A stretch of DNA of 64,000 nucleotides from Rhodovarius crocodyli (GTDB lineage Bacteria > Pseudomonadota > Alphaproteobacteria > Acetobacterales > Acetobacteraceae). Each line of letters opens with the position of its first letter. Position 1 is the first letter of the stretch. Of the stretch, positions 31,205-39,803 are shown piece by piece. The notes below the pieces were generated by a model. The model saw only the letters and a list, made by a program, of their open reading frames with translations, had not been told where the DNA came from and made no database searches. The position numbers and the translations under genes were made by a program. The stretch is taken from positions 62,001 to 126,000 of the forward strand of contig NZ_SACL01000008.1 of NCBI RefSeq assembly GCF_004005855.1, in the 5' to 3' direction.

Positions 31205-31318
31205 CCGTTTTCTGGGCGGCCTGCCGATCCGCCCGGCCCGCCGGATGATCCGGCGAACAGGGCGGGCAGGACACCGGCGCACAGTGCGGGAGGAAACGGC
31301 GCCGCTCAATCCACCCTG

Positions 31319-32896
31319 TCAGTCCACCCGGGCGAAACGCATTCCCCGCGCGCGGGAACCATTGGCCAGCAGCCCGGTGATCAGCCCCACCTCGCTGCGC
31401 AGGAAGCGCACGTCGAACCAATGGTCGAACAGCGCGCCGGGGCTGTGGAAACGGGCGAAATCCCTGGCCAGCCCCTCGGTGCGGAAGGTGCCGGAACGCG
31501 CATGCGGTCCTTCCACGCTCCAGCTTCCATCCGCGGCCACCACCCAGCTTGCGCCCAGATCGGCACAGACATAGGTGCCGGGCGCGTCGTCGGGCAGCGG
31601 CACGGGCTCCGCCACGCGGATCAGCGGGGCGGAATGGCCGGCCTCCTCATGCAGGGTGAAGGCCTCGCCGTCCCGTTCCAGCGCGAAATGGATGGTGCCG
31701 CGCGCGGAGGCGAGCCGCCCCGCCTCATCGGGCGCCAGCGCGAAGGCGGTGCCGTTCTGCTTGGCCATGGGACGCCCCTTCTCCACCCACAGCTCGAAGC
31801 TGCGGCCGCCGGGCACGATGTCCTCCGCGACCCAGCTGCCGGTGATGCCCTCCAGGCCCGGCATCGCGGGGGCGGGGTGCAGCACGCGCTCCAGCGCCGC
31901 TTCCATCATGGACTGCGCCATGGCGCCGGGGTCCGCCGCGCCGTTGTTGCTGATGACGATCACCGCCAGCCCCTGCTGCGGCACCCTCTGGAACGCCGTC
32001 TTGAAGCCCGGCCACAGCCCGCCGTGAGAGGTGATGGAAATGCCCCGCCAGCCTTCCACCTGCAGCCCGCGCCGATAGTTGTTGGGCGTGCCGTTGGTGA
32101 AGGGCAAGGGCGTGACCAGCTGCTCCTCCAGCCCCTGGAAGATACCGCCCTCGCAGGCCGCGACCCACAGCGCCAGGTCTTCGATGCCGGAGACGAGGCC
32201 GCCCTCGCCGCCCAGCGCGAAGCCGTGCGGCGCGCGGATGAAGCCGCCGGGGCGCGGGATATAGCCGGTGGCCAGCCCCGGCACCGGGTGATGCACATCC
32301 GGCGTATGGCGCGTGCGCGTCATGCCGGCCGGGGCGAACAGCCGCGTCTCCAGAAAGGCCTCAAGCGGCATGCCGCTGATCTTCTCGACCACCAGCCCCA
32401 GCAGGCGGAAGGCGCTGTTGGAATAGAGGAAGCGGCTGCCGGGCTCGAAGTTCAGCCCCGTGCTGCGGGCGATGGCGGCATCCAGCGCCCCGCCGGCGAC
32501 GATGGCCGACAGGTCCAGCCCGCCGCCGCGCATCAACTCCAGCATGTCCCTTACGCCGGAGGTGTTTCGCATCAGGTGGTCGAGCGTGACGCGCTCACCC
32601 CAGGCGGGCAGTCCCGCCAGGTGGCGGCCCACCGGGTCGGCGGGCGAGAGTTTCCCCTCCTGCGCCAGCAGGGTGATGGCCGCGCAGGTGAACTGCTTGG
32701 AGACGGAGGCGATGCGGTAGAGCGTGTCGGGGCCTGTCGCGGTGCCGGCCTCGATGCTCGCGACACCACCGCAGGCATGCACCACCAGCCGGCCGTCGCG
32801 CACCAGCCCGATGCTGGCGCCGGGCTTGCCGGCCAGCGGCGCCAGAAGCGCTTCCGCGCGGCGCGCCAGCCGCAGAGTGCCGAGATCCATGCTCAT
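31319..32896 (-). CDS. D-aminopeptidase-like serine hydrolase (S12/beta-lactamase fold)
   Basis: 525 residues. The penicillin-recognising motifs are SVSK (Ser64-x-x-Lys67), YSN (Tyr158-x-Asn160) and HGG (His291). Spacing and total length match D-aminopeptidase of Ochrobactrum anthropi (about 520 residues). The 190 residues after the catalytic domain would be its two antiparallel beta-barrel domains. There is no signal peptide. D-aminopeptidase removes N-terminal D-amino acids from peptides. An esterase or ordinary class C-like hydrolase is the alternative. Neighbours on the same strand include a racemase-family gene and a 2-hydroxyacid dehydrogenase. Confidence 0.82.
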   Translation of the reverse strand: MSMDLGTLRLARRAEALLAPLAGKPGASIGLVRDGRLVVHACGGVASIEAGTATGPDTLYRIASVSKQFTCAAITLLAQEGKLSPADPVGRHLAGLPAWGERVTLDHLMRNTSGVRDMLELMRGGGLDLSAIVAGGALDAAIARSTGLNFEPGSRFLYSNSAFRLLGLVVEKISGMPLEAFLETRLFAPAGMTRTRHTPDVHHPVPGLATGYIPRPGGFIRAPHGFALGGEGGLVSGIEDLALWVAACEGGIFQGLEEQLVTPLPFTNGTPNNYRRGLQVEGWRGISITSHGGLWPGFKTAFQRVPQQGLAVIVISNNGAADPGAMAQSMMEAALERVLHPAPAMPGLEGITGSWVAEDIVPGGRSFELWVEKGRPMAKQNGTAFALAPDEAGRLASARGTIHFALERDGEAFTLHEEAGHSAPLIRVAEPVPLPDDAPGTYVCADLGASWVVAADGSWSVEGPHARSGTFRTEGLARDFARFHSPGALFDHWFDVRFLRSEVGLITGLLANGSRARGMRFARVD

Positions 32897-32903
32897 ACCC
32901 TCC

Positions 32904-33899
32904 TCAACGCGCGGCCCAGGCGTGCAGCAGCACGCCTTCCGCCAGCTTGTTCTGCACCGTGTAGTCGGTATCCGCCGCCCCGCCCCGCGCGGGGTCGGTG
33001 AACCAGCGCCACAGGAAGACGCCCTCGACCGAGGGCCGGTCCAGCCGGCGCAGCCAGCGGGCCAGCGCCTCGGCCTGCACGCGCTGGTCGGGGACGGAGG
33101 CGCGCTCCTCCTCCGGGTTCATCGCGGCGCCGGCTGCGGAACGGATGCCGAGCTCGGCCACCCAGATCTTCTTGCGGATGCGTGCCTCCAGGCGGTCCAG
33201 CCGCTCGGCCTCACGCTGCATGGGGGCGGTCCAGTCCTCGGGCCGGTCATCCGCGCCCAGGGGGCGGAAGATGCGCGTCGAGACGACATCCAGCAGCCCC
33301 CAATGGGCGAAGGCCTCGGCTTCCTCGGTGTCGGCCGCCACATAGGTCAGGCGCCCACGGAAGGCGCCGCGCACGGACTGGATCAGCTCCCGCCACTCCG
33401 GCCGGGCGGCGGCACCGCGGATGGCCTGGCCGATGGAGAAGGCCTCGGCGCCCTGCTGCTGCGCCAGCCGCGCCAGCGCCAGCAGCGCCTGGCCATAGCC
33501 CGCGAACCAGCCGCGCCAGGCCGCGTCATTGGCGGGCGCGATGGCGCCGGGGGCCGCCCCCTGCACCCACAGCGCGGGCTTCACGAATACCCGCAGCCCG
33601 GCCTCCCGGGCCTGGGCGATCGCCGCGCTCACGACCGGGTCGGGCGAATCACCGCCGCGCACCACGGCGGTGGCAACGGCCGATTCCTGCCAGAGGAAGG
33701 GCATGACGGCCACGCTGTCGGCGCCCAGCGCCCGCAGCAGCCGCAGGCTGCGCCGCGCATTGGCGCCGCCGGGTGCCGAGCCCTCCGTCACCGCCAGGTT
33801 GAAGCCGCGCCACCCCGCAGGCCACCCCCCAGGGGCGCGCCCCTGCGCGAGCGCCGCCCCGGGCAGCAGCAGCAGCGTCAGGCCGCGCCGGGCGAGCAT
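32904..33899 (-). CDS. Secreted TIM-barrel protein resembling GH113, possibly lacking the acid/base residue
   Basis: 331 residues from MLARRGLTLLLLPGAALAQG, which is a signal peptide of about 19 residues. The body looks like glycoside hydrolase family 113: GFNLAVTEGSAPGG at 32-45, repeated beta-alpha units, WVAELGIRS with the candidate nucleophile Glu249, and FLWRWFTDP at 295-303. In GH113 the acid/base Glu sits in an IGxE motif after strand 4; here residues 156-159 read IGQA. Its ATG overlaps the stop of the racemase-family gene (TGATG). The substrate is unknown; it may be a non-catalytic sugar-binding protein. Confidence 0.6.
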   Translation of the reverse strand: MLARRGLTLLLLPGAALAQGRAPGGWPAGWRGFNLAVTEGSAPGGANARRSLRLLRALGADSVAVMPFLWQESAVATAVVRGGDSPDPVVSAAIAQAREAGLRVFVKPALWVQGAAPGAIAPANDAAWRGWFAGYGQALLALARLAQQQGAEAFSIGQAIRGAAARPEWRELIQSVRGAFRGRLTYVAADTEEAEAFAHWGLLDVVSTRIFRPLGADDRPEDWTAPMQREAERLDRLEARIRKKIWVAELGIRSAAGAAMNPEEERASVPDQRVQAEALARWLRRLDRPSVEGVFLWRWFTDPARGGAADTDYTVQNKLAEGVLLHAWAAR

Positions 33900-34636
33900 C
33901 AGCCCAGGAAGCGCCTGGGGCGCAGCCCCAGCTGGAACCAGTTGATCATCGAGTAGATGTCGTAGACCGGCACGCCCAGCATCTCCTGCACCGCCGCCGC
34001 ATAGGGCGGCATGTTGGTGCATTCCAGCACCACGGCGCCGAGGTCGGGCACCATCGCCTTCAGCCGCGCCGCCGCGTCCAGGATGTCCTGCTGGGCCAGC
34101 TCGACATCCATGTCCTCACGCGCCGCCTCGATCAGCACGGGGAAGAACTCCCGGCCGCCCTCGGTGCCGACAATGGGGGTGTCGAGCGGCACGCCCGCGC
34201 CCTTCAGATGCGCCTCCGTCAGACCCTTGCTGTTGACGGTGATGATGCCCACGCGCTTGCCCGGCGGCAGCGTCGCCTGCACCCAGGGCACCTGCATCAT
34301 CGAGGAGGTGGCGACAGGCACGCCCAGCGCCGCCGCCATCTCCGCCTGGAAGATGGACAGGAAGCCGCAATTGGTGGTGATGCCCTCCGCGCCCAGGGAA
34401 ATCAGCTCACGACCCGCCTCGATGAAGTCATCCAGCAGGCCGCGCGCGCCGCCGACCACCACGCGCTCGGGCGAGGCACCCTTCACGACCTTGAACAGCA
34501 CCGGGAAATTCCAGGTCAGGCCATTGCCCATATCGCCCAGGATGCGCGGAAAACGGGCTTCCAGCATCAGAATGCCCAGGGGAGCGCCGTAGATGGCCTT
34601 TCCACCCCGGGCGGGTTTCTTGTGAGAATTGTTCAT
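33899..34636 (-). CDS. Aspartate/glutamate racemase family protein
   Basis: 245 residues from MNNSHKKPARGG. The two catalytic-type Cys of the Asp/Glu/hydantoin racemase superfamily are in EGITTNCGFLSIFQ and AVVLECTNMPPYAAA. The glycine-rich start GAPLGILMLEARFPRILGDM is usual for a subgroup common in Roseomonas and Burkholderia, which may not be true amino-acid racemases (maleate isomerase- or hydantoin racemase-like roles are known in the superfamily). It is divergent from a Bug receptor gene with 50 bases between the starts and is coupled to the TIM-barrel gene. Confidence 0.85.
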   Translation of the reverse strand: MNNSHKKPARGGKAIYGAPLGILMLEARFPRILGDMGNGLTWNFPVLFKVVKGASPERVVVGGARGLLDDFIEAGRELISLGAEGITTNCGFLSIFQAEMAAALGVPVATSSMMQVPWVQATLPPGKRVGIITVNSKGLTEAHLKGAGVPLDTPIVGTEGGREFFPVLIEAAREDMDVELAQQDILDAAARLKAMVPDLGAVVLECTNMPPYAAAVQEMLGVPVYDIYSMINWFQLGLRPRRFLG

Positions 34637-34686
34637 GCACGGCAGTCTGCACGGCATCAGCCGCCCGTGGAAGCCGAGGACCACTC

Positions 34687-35667
34687 ATGCAGCGCCGTTC
34701 CCTTCTGGTCGCCAGCACTAGCCTGCTGGCCACCCCCGCTCTCGCTCAGGAGCGTTTCCCCAACCGTCCCATCACCCTGCTGTCGGGCTTCCCGAACGGG
34801 TCGGGCATCGACATCTATGCCCGCCGCATGGGTGAGCCCCTGCAGGCGATCCTGGGTCAGCCCATCGTCATAGACAACCGCTCGGGCGCCGGCGGCAACA
34901 TCGCCTCCGAATACGTCTCCAAGGCGCGGCCGGACGGCTACACCATCCTGTTCGGCACGGCCGGCACGCATGCGATCAACCAGACGCTGTACCGCAACCT
35001 GCCCTTCAACGTGATCGACAGCTTCACCCCGATCACGCATCTGGGCGATGTGCCGAACATCCTGACGGTCAGCATCGAGAAGCGGCCCAACCTGCGCAGC
35101 TGCCCCGATGTGCTGGCCGCCGCGCGCGCCCGGCCGCAGGCGGTGTCCTATTCCTCCACCGGCAATGGCGCCTCGACCCATCTGGCGGGGGCGCAGTTCG
35201 CCTCGGCCGCGGGGGTGGAGCTGCTGCACGTTCCCTATCGCGGCCAGCCGGGCGCCCAGGCCGCCATGCTGTCGGGCGACGTGGACATCTTCCTGAACCA
35301 GTCGGGCCCGGCGCTCGGCGGCATCCGCCAGGGCCTGTCGCGTGGGCTTGCGGTCACGACGGCGCAGCGCCTGCCTGCCGCCCCCGAGATCCCGACGGTG
35401 GCCGAGGCCTGCAACCTGCCGGGCTTCGTCTCCACCACCTGGTACGGGCTGTTCGGCCCTGCCCACATGCCGGCCGAGATCGTGAACACCATCAACAACG
35501 CCGTGCAGCGGGTGATCAACGCGTCCGACTTCCGCGAATGGCTGGTGATGAACCAGGCGATCTCGCCCCCGCCGGTCTCCACCCCCGCCGAATTCGCCGC
35601 CATCCAGCGGCGGGACGTGGCGAGCTGGGCCGAGATCATCCGCCGATCCGGCGCCTCCGTAGACTGA
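34687..35667 (+). CDS. Bug-family tripartite tricarboxylate transporter receptor
   Basis: 326 residues. The signal peptide is MQRRSLLVASTSLLATPALA. The mature protein begins with the family pattern FPNRPITLLSGFPNGSGIDI, and has GQPIVIDNRSGAGGNIASEY and VPYRGQPGAQAAMLSGDVDI, which are ligand-site and family motifs. It is a periplasmic binding protein of the TctC/Bug type. No TctA/TctB membrane genes are nearby, as is usual for the expanded Bug receptors. Ligands in the family include citrate, aspartate, glutamate, nicotinate and aromatic acids; here the divergent racemase-family gene is the only hint. Confidence 0.93.
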   Translation: MQRRSLLVASTSLLATPALAQERFPNRPITLLSGFPNGSGIDIYARRMGEPLQAILGQPIVIDNRSGAGGNIASEYVSKARPDGYTILFGTAGTHAINQTLYRNLPFNVIDSFTPITHLGDVPNILTVSIEKRPNLRSCPDVLAAARARPQAVSYSSTGNGASTHLAGAQFASAAGVELLHVPYRGQPGAQAAMLSGDVDIFLNQSGPALGGIRQGLSRGLAVTTAQRLPAAPEIPTVAEACNLPGFVSTTWYGLFGPAHMPAEIVNTINNAVQRVINASDFREWLVMNQAISPPPVSTPAEFAAIQRRDVASWAEIIRRSGASVD

Positions 35668-35756
35668 TTCCGTATGCAAGGCCGTGAATGCGGCCCGCCG
35701 GAAATCCGGCGAAGCCAAGCGCGCGGATGCGCGCACCCGGCGTCTGAGGGATAAAA

Positions 35757-36668
35757 ATGATACCGCCCTGGATCCTGTTCACCGTCTCCGCCGCCGGGTT
35801 CCAGACCTGGCGGACCGCCAAGCAGCAGAAGCTGCGCGGCAAGCTTTCCGTGAACGGGGCCGGGGTGGTTCGCTTCCTCTACGGCGTGCCGGCGGGGTTC
35901 GTGATCCTGGGCACCTACCTCGCCCTGTTCGGCGGCAGTTTCGGCAGCTTCACGCCGCTGTTCCTGTTCTATTGCATGCTGGGCGGGCTGGGGCAGATCC
36001 TGGGCACCAACCTGCTGATCATGAGCTTCGACAGCCGGGGCTTCGCGGTCGGCACCGCCTATTCCAAGACCGAGGCCATCCAGGCGGCCTTCATCGCCCT
36101 GTTCCTGCTGGGGGAGACACTCTCCCCCCTCTCCTGGGCCGGCATCGCGTTGAGCGTGTCGGGGGTGCTGACGCTCTCCTTCGCCGGCAAGGGCTTCTCC
36201 GTCGGCGCCTTCATAGAGGCCAGCCTGCAGCGCGGGGCCCTGCTGGGCATCGGTGCCGGCAGCTGCTTCGCCATCTGCTCCATCTTCATCAAATCCGCCA
36301 ACATCGCGCTGGACGGCGATGACCCGGTGCTGAAGGCGCTGGTGTGCCTCGTGGTCATCAACGGCATGCAGACCATCATGCAGGGCAGCTGGATGCTGTG
36401 GCGCGAACCGGGCGAGGTGCGCCGCGTCTTCGCCAACTGGAAGGATTCCATGTGGGTGGGCGCGCTCTCGGCCAGCGGCTCCGCCTGCTGGTTCTCGGGC
36501 TTCGCGCTGGCGCCGGTGGCGATGGTGCGCGCGGTGGGCCAGGTGGAGATCCTCTTCACCCTGCTCGCCAGCCGGTTCTACCTGAAGGAGCGCACGAGCC
36601 TGACGGAACGCGTCGGCGCGCTGATCGTGGTGGCGGGGGTGGTGCTGGTGTTGCTGGGGCGGCACTGA
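35757..36668 (+). CDS. EamA/DMT-superfamily membrane transporter
   Basis: 303 residues with about ten hydrophobic segments arranged as two EamA repeats. Each repeat ends in a conserved helix (LLGETLSPLSWAGIALSVSG and YLKERTSLTERVGALIVVAG). Such proteins usually export metabolites or amino acids. The start MIPPWILFTVSAAGF enters the membrane at once. It follows the Bug gene by 89 bases on the same strand and may share its promoter. Confidence 0.88.
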   Translation: MIPPWILFTVSAAGFQTWRTAKQQKLRGKLSVNGAGVVRFLYGVPAGFVILGTYLALFGGSFGSFTPLFLFYCMLGGLGQILGTNLLIMSFDSRGFAVGTAYSKTEAIQAAFIALFLLGETLSPLSWAGIALSVSGVLTLSFAGKGFSVGAFIEASLQRGALLGIGAGSCFAICSIFIKSANIALDGDDPVLKALVCLVVINGMQTIMQGSWMLWREPGEVRRVFANWKDSMWVGALSASGSACWFSGFALAPVAMVRAVGQVEILFTLLASRFYLKERTSLTERVGALIVVAGVVLVLLGRH

Positions 36669-36839
36669 ACGGGGGCTTTGCTCCCCATTGAGGGGCGCTG
36701 CCCCTCAAACTCCACCTGATATCAGTTGGCGCCTCTGCTGGATAAGCGGGCGCCATTTTTAATACTAACGTCAAGGCCATCAGGGTGTGGCGCCAACTCC
36801 TAGGGGGCCAGGGCCGCTACGGTCCCGGCCCCGCCCCTC

Positions 36840-38033
36840 CTACCCTCGCCGTATCTTCGGCAGGAACCACGCCAGCAGCCCCACCAGCGGCAGGAACGAG
36901 CACAGGTTATACACCCTCTCGATCCCGATCGTGTCCGCCAGCCCGCCCAGTATGGCCGCCGCGATCCCGCCCAGACCGAAGTTCAGCCCGTAGAACAGAC
37001 CGCCGATCAGCCCCACCCGGCCCGGCACCAGCTCCATCGCGTACAGCATGATGGAGGCGAAGGCGCTGGCCATGATCACGTTGATCATGATGCTCAGCAC
37101 GCCGGTCCAGAACAGGTCGGCATAAGGCAACATCAGGGTCAGCGGCAGCGGACCCAGCACCGAGATCCAGATCACCCGGTCGCGCCCGATGCGGTCGCCG
37201 ATCATGCCGCCGAACAGCGCGCCGCCGGCCGAGGCCACCAGGAACACGAACAGCATCATCTGCGAGAACTGGATGGACACCCCGAAGCGGTCCATCAGGT
37301 AGAAGGTGTAGAAGGAGCGGAAGCTCTCGCTGTAGGCGTTCTTGGAGAACATCAGCAGCATCAGCACCGTGATGCCCACGACGATGGTGCCGGTGGAGTA
37401 AGGGGACTGCGTGGGCCCGGCCTTGCGCGCACCCGCCACCTGGCGGCGGATCGCGCTGTGGTGCCCCGCCATCCAGACCATCAGGAAAATGGCCAGCAGC
37501 GCCGCGGAGGCGAACCACACCAGGCTGCCCTGGCCATGCGGCACGATGAACAGGGCCGCCGCCAGCGGCCCCAGCGCGCCGCCCGCCTGCCCGCCCACCT
37601 GGAACAGCCCCTGCGCGAAGCCGTGCCGTCCGCCCGAGGCATTGCGCGCCATGCGCGTCGCCTCGGGGTGGAAGATCGAGGAACCGAGCCCGATGCAGGC
37701 GGCCGAGACGATAATGAGCGGGTAGCTGGACGCATAGGCCAGGCAGACCAGGCCGGACAGCGTGAACATCATGCCGACCACGGTGGAATAGGGCATCGGG
37801 TGCTTGTCGGTGTAGTAGCCCACGGCCGGCTGGAACAGCGAGCCCGCGACCTGGAAGGTCAGGGTGATCATGCCGATCTGGACGAAATCCAGCCCGTAGG
37901 CGTCCTTGATGATCGGGTACACCGCCGGGATCAGCGACTGGATCAGGTCGTTCAGCAGATGGGTCAGCGCCAGCACCAGCAGGACGGCGAAATGGGTGCG
38001 CGGCGCGGCGCCGGCGACAGTGGCTGAATTCAT
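36840..38033 (-). CDS. MFS transporter, fosmidomycin-resistance (Fsr)-like
   Basis: 397 residues, twelve predicted membrane helices. The N-terminal half has the Fsr-type LTHLLNDLIQSLIPAVYPII and YGLDFVQIGMITLTFQV motifs. The loop GSSIFHPEATRMARNASGGR and then HGFAQGLFQVGGQAGGALGP are characteristic of this MFS group. Probably an efflux pump; the drug or metabolite is unknown. The ATG directly follows a 10-bp perfect hairpin, leaving no free ribosome site (see the hairpin entry). Confidence 0.88.
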   Translation of the reverse strand: MNSATVAGAAPRTHFAVLLVLALTHLLNDLIQSLIPAVYPIIKDAYGLDFVQIGMITLTFQVAGSLFQPAVGYYTDKHPMPYSTVVGMMFTLSGLVCLAYASSYPLIIVSAACIGLGSSIFHPEATRMARNASGGRHGFAQGLFQVGGQAGGALGPLAAALFIVPHGQGSLVWFASAALLAIFLMVWMAGHHSAIRRQVAGARKAGPTQSPYSTGTIVVGITVLMLLMFSKNAYSESFRSFYTFYLMDRFGVSIQFSQMMLFVFLVASAGGALFGGMIGDRIGRDRVIWISVLGPLPLTLMLPYADLFWTGVLSIMINVIMASAFASIMLYAMELVPGRVGLIGGLFYGLNFGLGGIAAAILGGLADTIGIERVYNLCSFLPLVGLLAWFLPKIRRG

Positions 38034-38059
38034 GGCGGCAGTACCCCGATACTGCCGCC
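38034..38059. promoter_or_regulatory. Perfect hairpin abutting the MFS start codon
   Basis: Arms GGCGGCAGTA (38034-38043) and TACTGCCGCC (38050-38059) pair over 10 bases around a 6-base loop. On the minus strand the 3' arm touches the ATG at 38033, so any ribosome site must lie in the hairpin itself. It may be an operator dyad or an RNA structure that limits translation. Confidence 0.6.
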
Positions 38060-38139
38060 AGGATCGCCGCTAAGGCGGGCCCGGCGTAGACGGCGCGCGG
38101 GTATGGCTGCATGGCGCGGCGCGCATCGCACCGCCTGTT

Positions 38140-38817
38140 TCAGCCGAACACGCCGTTGATGACGCGGGGGTGGCGCGGGTCGGTGGTGGATTTGCCGGTG
38201 AAGCCCATGGCCTTCACCCGCTCGCAGTTCAGGCGCAGCCCTTCCAGGTCGTCGCGGGGGTGGAAGGGCTCGTCATAGCAGCCGATGCCCGCGCCATGCG
38301 CGGCGTTCACCACGCGGCTGCGGGCGTAATACAGCGGCTCCCACTCGCGCTTGGCACCCAGCGCCTTGGACAGGTCCTTGCCGCCGAAGGACAGTGCCTC
38401 GACGCGCCTGCAGGCCCGGGCGATCTCATCGACGGCCGCGATGGCGCGCGGCGTCTCGATGATGACGTTCAGCGGCAGGCCGGCACAGGGGCCGGACAGC
38501 AACTCGTCCAGCAGCACCAGTTCCGCGGGGCTTTCCACCATGGTCAGCACCAGGGAGTCGGGCTGCTCGGCCATCTGCTGCAGCATCAGGATATCCCGCA
38601 GCCCGTCATGGGTCGACAACGCGCTGATCCGCACCCCCACATGGCAGCCCTTCGCCCGGCCCCGCGCCAGGAAGGAAGGCACCAGCGCCCGCGTCGCGTC
38701 CTTCAGCGCGTCGGGCACCGTGTCCTCCAGGTCCAGCGCGATGGCGGTGGCGCCGGAGGCGAAGGCGGCCTCGAATGCTGCCTCCTCGCCGCCCGTGATC
38801 AGCAGTTTGGAACCCAA
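38140..38817 (-). CDS. HpcH/HpaI aldolase or citrate-lyase beta (CitE)-like protein
   Basis: 225 residues from a TTG start. The start was chosen because AGGAG lies 6 bases before it and the conserved strand SKLLITGG follows directly; no nearby ATG fits. The CitE motifs are AIALDLEDTVPD (metal-site acidic residues), VRISAL, and IIETPRAIAAVDEIA with the catalytic-site Glu, then SFGGKDLSKALG. It is about 60 residues shorter than typical CitE-like lyases, mainly at the C-terminus. Such enzymes cleave malyl- or citramalyl-CoA-like thioesters. It begins 2 bases after the Bug gene stop, so receptor and lyase form one operon. Confidence 0.82.
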   Translation of the reverse strand: MGSKLLITGGEEAAFEAAFASGATAIALDLEDTVPDALKDATRALVPSFLARGRAKGCHVGVRISALSTHDGLRDILMLQQMAEQPDSLVLTMVESPAELVLLDELLSGPCAGLPLNVIIETPRAIAAVDEIARACRRVEALSFGGKDLSKALGAKREWEPLYYARSRVVNAAHGAGIGCYDEPFHPRDDLEGLRLNCERVKAMGFTGKSTTDPRHPRVINGVFG

Positions 38818-38819
38818 GT

Positions 38820-39803
38820 TCAGCTCCTGTCGGTGATGTTCAGCGCGCGGATGGCCACGGCCCATTTGGCGCGCTCCCGCTGGATGAACTGTTCGAACTC
38901 GGGCGGGCGGCTCGCGACGACCGTCGCACCCACGGTGGTCAGGCGCTCCGTCACCTCGGGGTCGCGGGTGGCCTTGATGACCTCCTCGCCCAGCCTGGCC
39001 GAGATGCCGGCCGGGGTCGCCTTCGGCAAGAAGAAGCCGAACCAGGAGGTGATCTCGAAATTCGGATAGCCCTGCTCGATGATGGTCGGCAGGTCGGGCT
39101 GGCTGGGCACGCGCTCGCGCGATGCGATGGCCACCGCGCGCAGCCGGCCGCTGGCCATGTGGGGCGCCGCCACGGACAGCTCGACGAAGGAGGCCTGGAT
39201 GGTGCCGGACACCAGGGCCGCATGGGTCTCGCCACCACCGCGGAACGGCACATGGATGACCTCGACGCCCGTGGACTGGTGCAGCAGCTCCGCCGCCAGG
39301 TGATGCGGGGTGCCGATGCTGGAACCCATGGCCAGGCCACGCCCGTCCTGCTTCGCCCAGGCGACCAGCTCCGTCAGGTTGCGGGCGGGGATGTCGGTGT
39401 TGATGACCAGCACATGCGGCACATAGGCGGCCTGGCTGAGGGCGGTGAAATCGCGCTCAGGGTCGTAGCCGGCCTGGGAATTGATCTGCGGCAGGATGCT
39501 GACGGTGGAGGTCGAGCCGACCATGAAGGTGTAGCCGTCAGGTGCCGAGCGCGCCGTGGCGACCGACCCGATGCCGCCGCCGGCACCACCCCGGTTCTCG
39601 ATCACGATGGGCTGGCCGATATTCTGCGAAAGCTTGTTGCCCACCAGGCGGCCGACCAGATCGACCGTGCCGCCGGGCGTGAAGGGCACGATAAGCCGCA
39701 GTGAGCGATCGGGGTAAGCCTGGGCCATCGCGGCACCCGGGGCCAGCGCGGGCAGGGAAAGACCGGTGCCCAGGAAGGCGCGGCGTGATAGAGGGCTATG
39801 CAT
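38820..39803 (-). CDS. Bug-family tripartite tricarboxylate transporter receptor
   Basis: 327 residues from MHSPLSRRAFLGTG. A twin-arginine-like signal (SRRAFLGTGLSLPALAPG, cleaved after AMA) precedes the Bug pattern YPDRSLRLIVPFTPGGTVDL, GQPIVIENRGGAGGGIGS and HVPFRGGGETHAALVSGTIQ. Periplasmic receptor; the ligand is unknown. Cotranscription with a CitE-like lyase suggests a hydroxy-di- or tricarboxylate. It is divergent from marR across 305 bases holding a candidate MarR palindrome. Confidence 0.92.
   Translation of the reverse strand: MHSPLSRRAFLGTGLSLPALAPGAAMAQAYPDRSLRLIVPFTPGGTVDLVGRLVGNKLSQNIGQPIVIENRGGAGGGIGSVATARSAPDGYTFMVGSTSTVSILPQINSQAGYDPERDFTALSQAAYVPHVLVINTDIPARNLTELVAWAKQDGRGLAMGSSIGTPHHLAAELLHQSTGVEVIHVPFRGGGETHAALVSGTIQASFVELSVAAPHMASGRLRAVAIASRERVPSQPDLPTIIEQGYPNFEITSWFGFFLPKATPAGISARLGEEVIKATRDPEVTERLTTVGATVVASRPPEFEQFIQRERAKWAVAIRALNITDRS

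Noticed and set aside
30242-33001. Very long plus-strand open frame (over 900 codons)
   Set aside because: It lies opposite the 2-hydroxyacid dehydrogenase and D-aminopeptidase-like genes, is low in complexity (His, Gly, Gln and Arg rich) and shows no family motif. It is a by-product of high GC at third codon positions.
36669-36839. Regulatory element between the EamA and MFS genes
   Set aside because: Some short GC hairpins (for example GAGGGGCGCTGCCCCTC) are present, but they are adequately explained as terminators for the converging genes.
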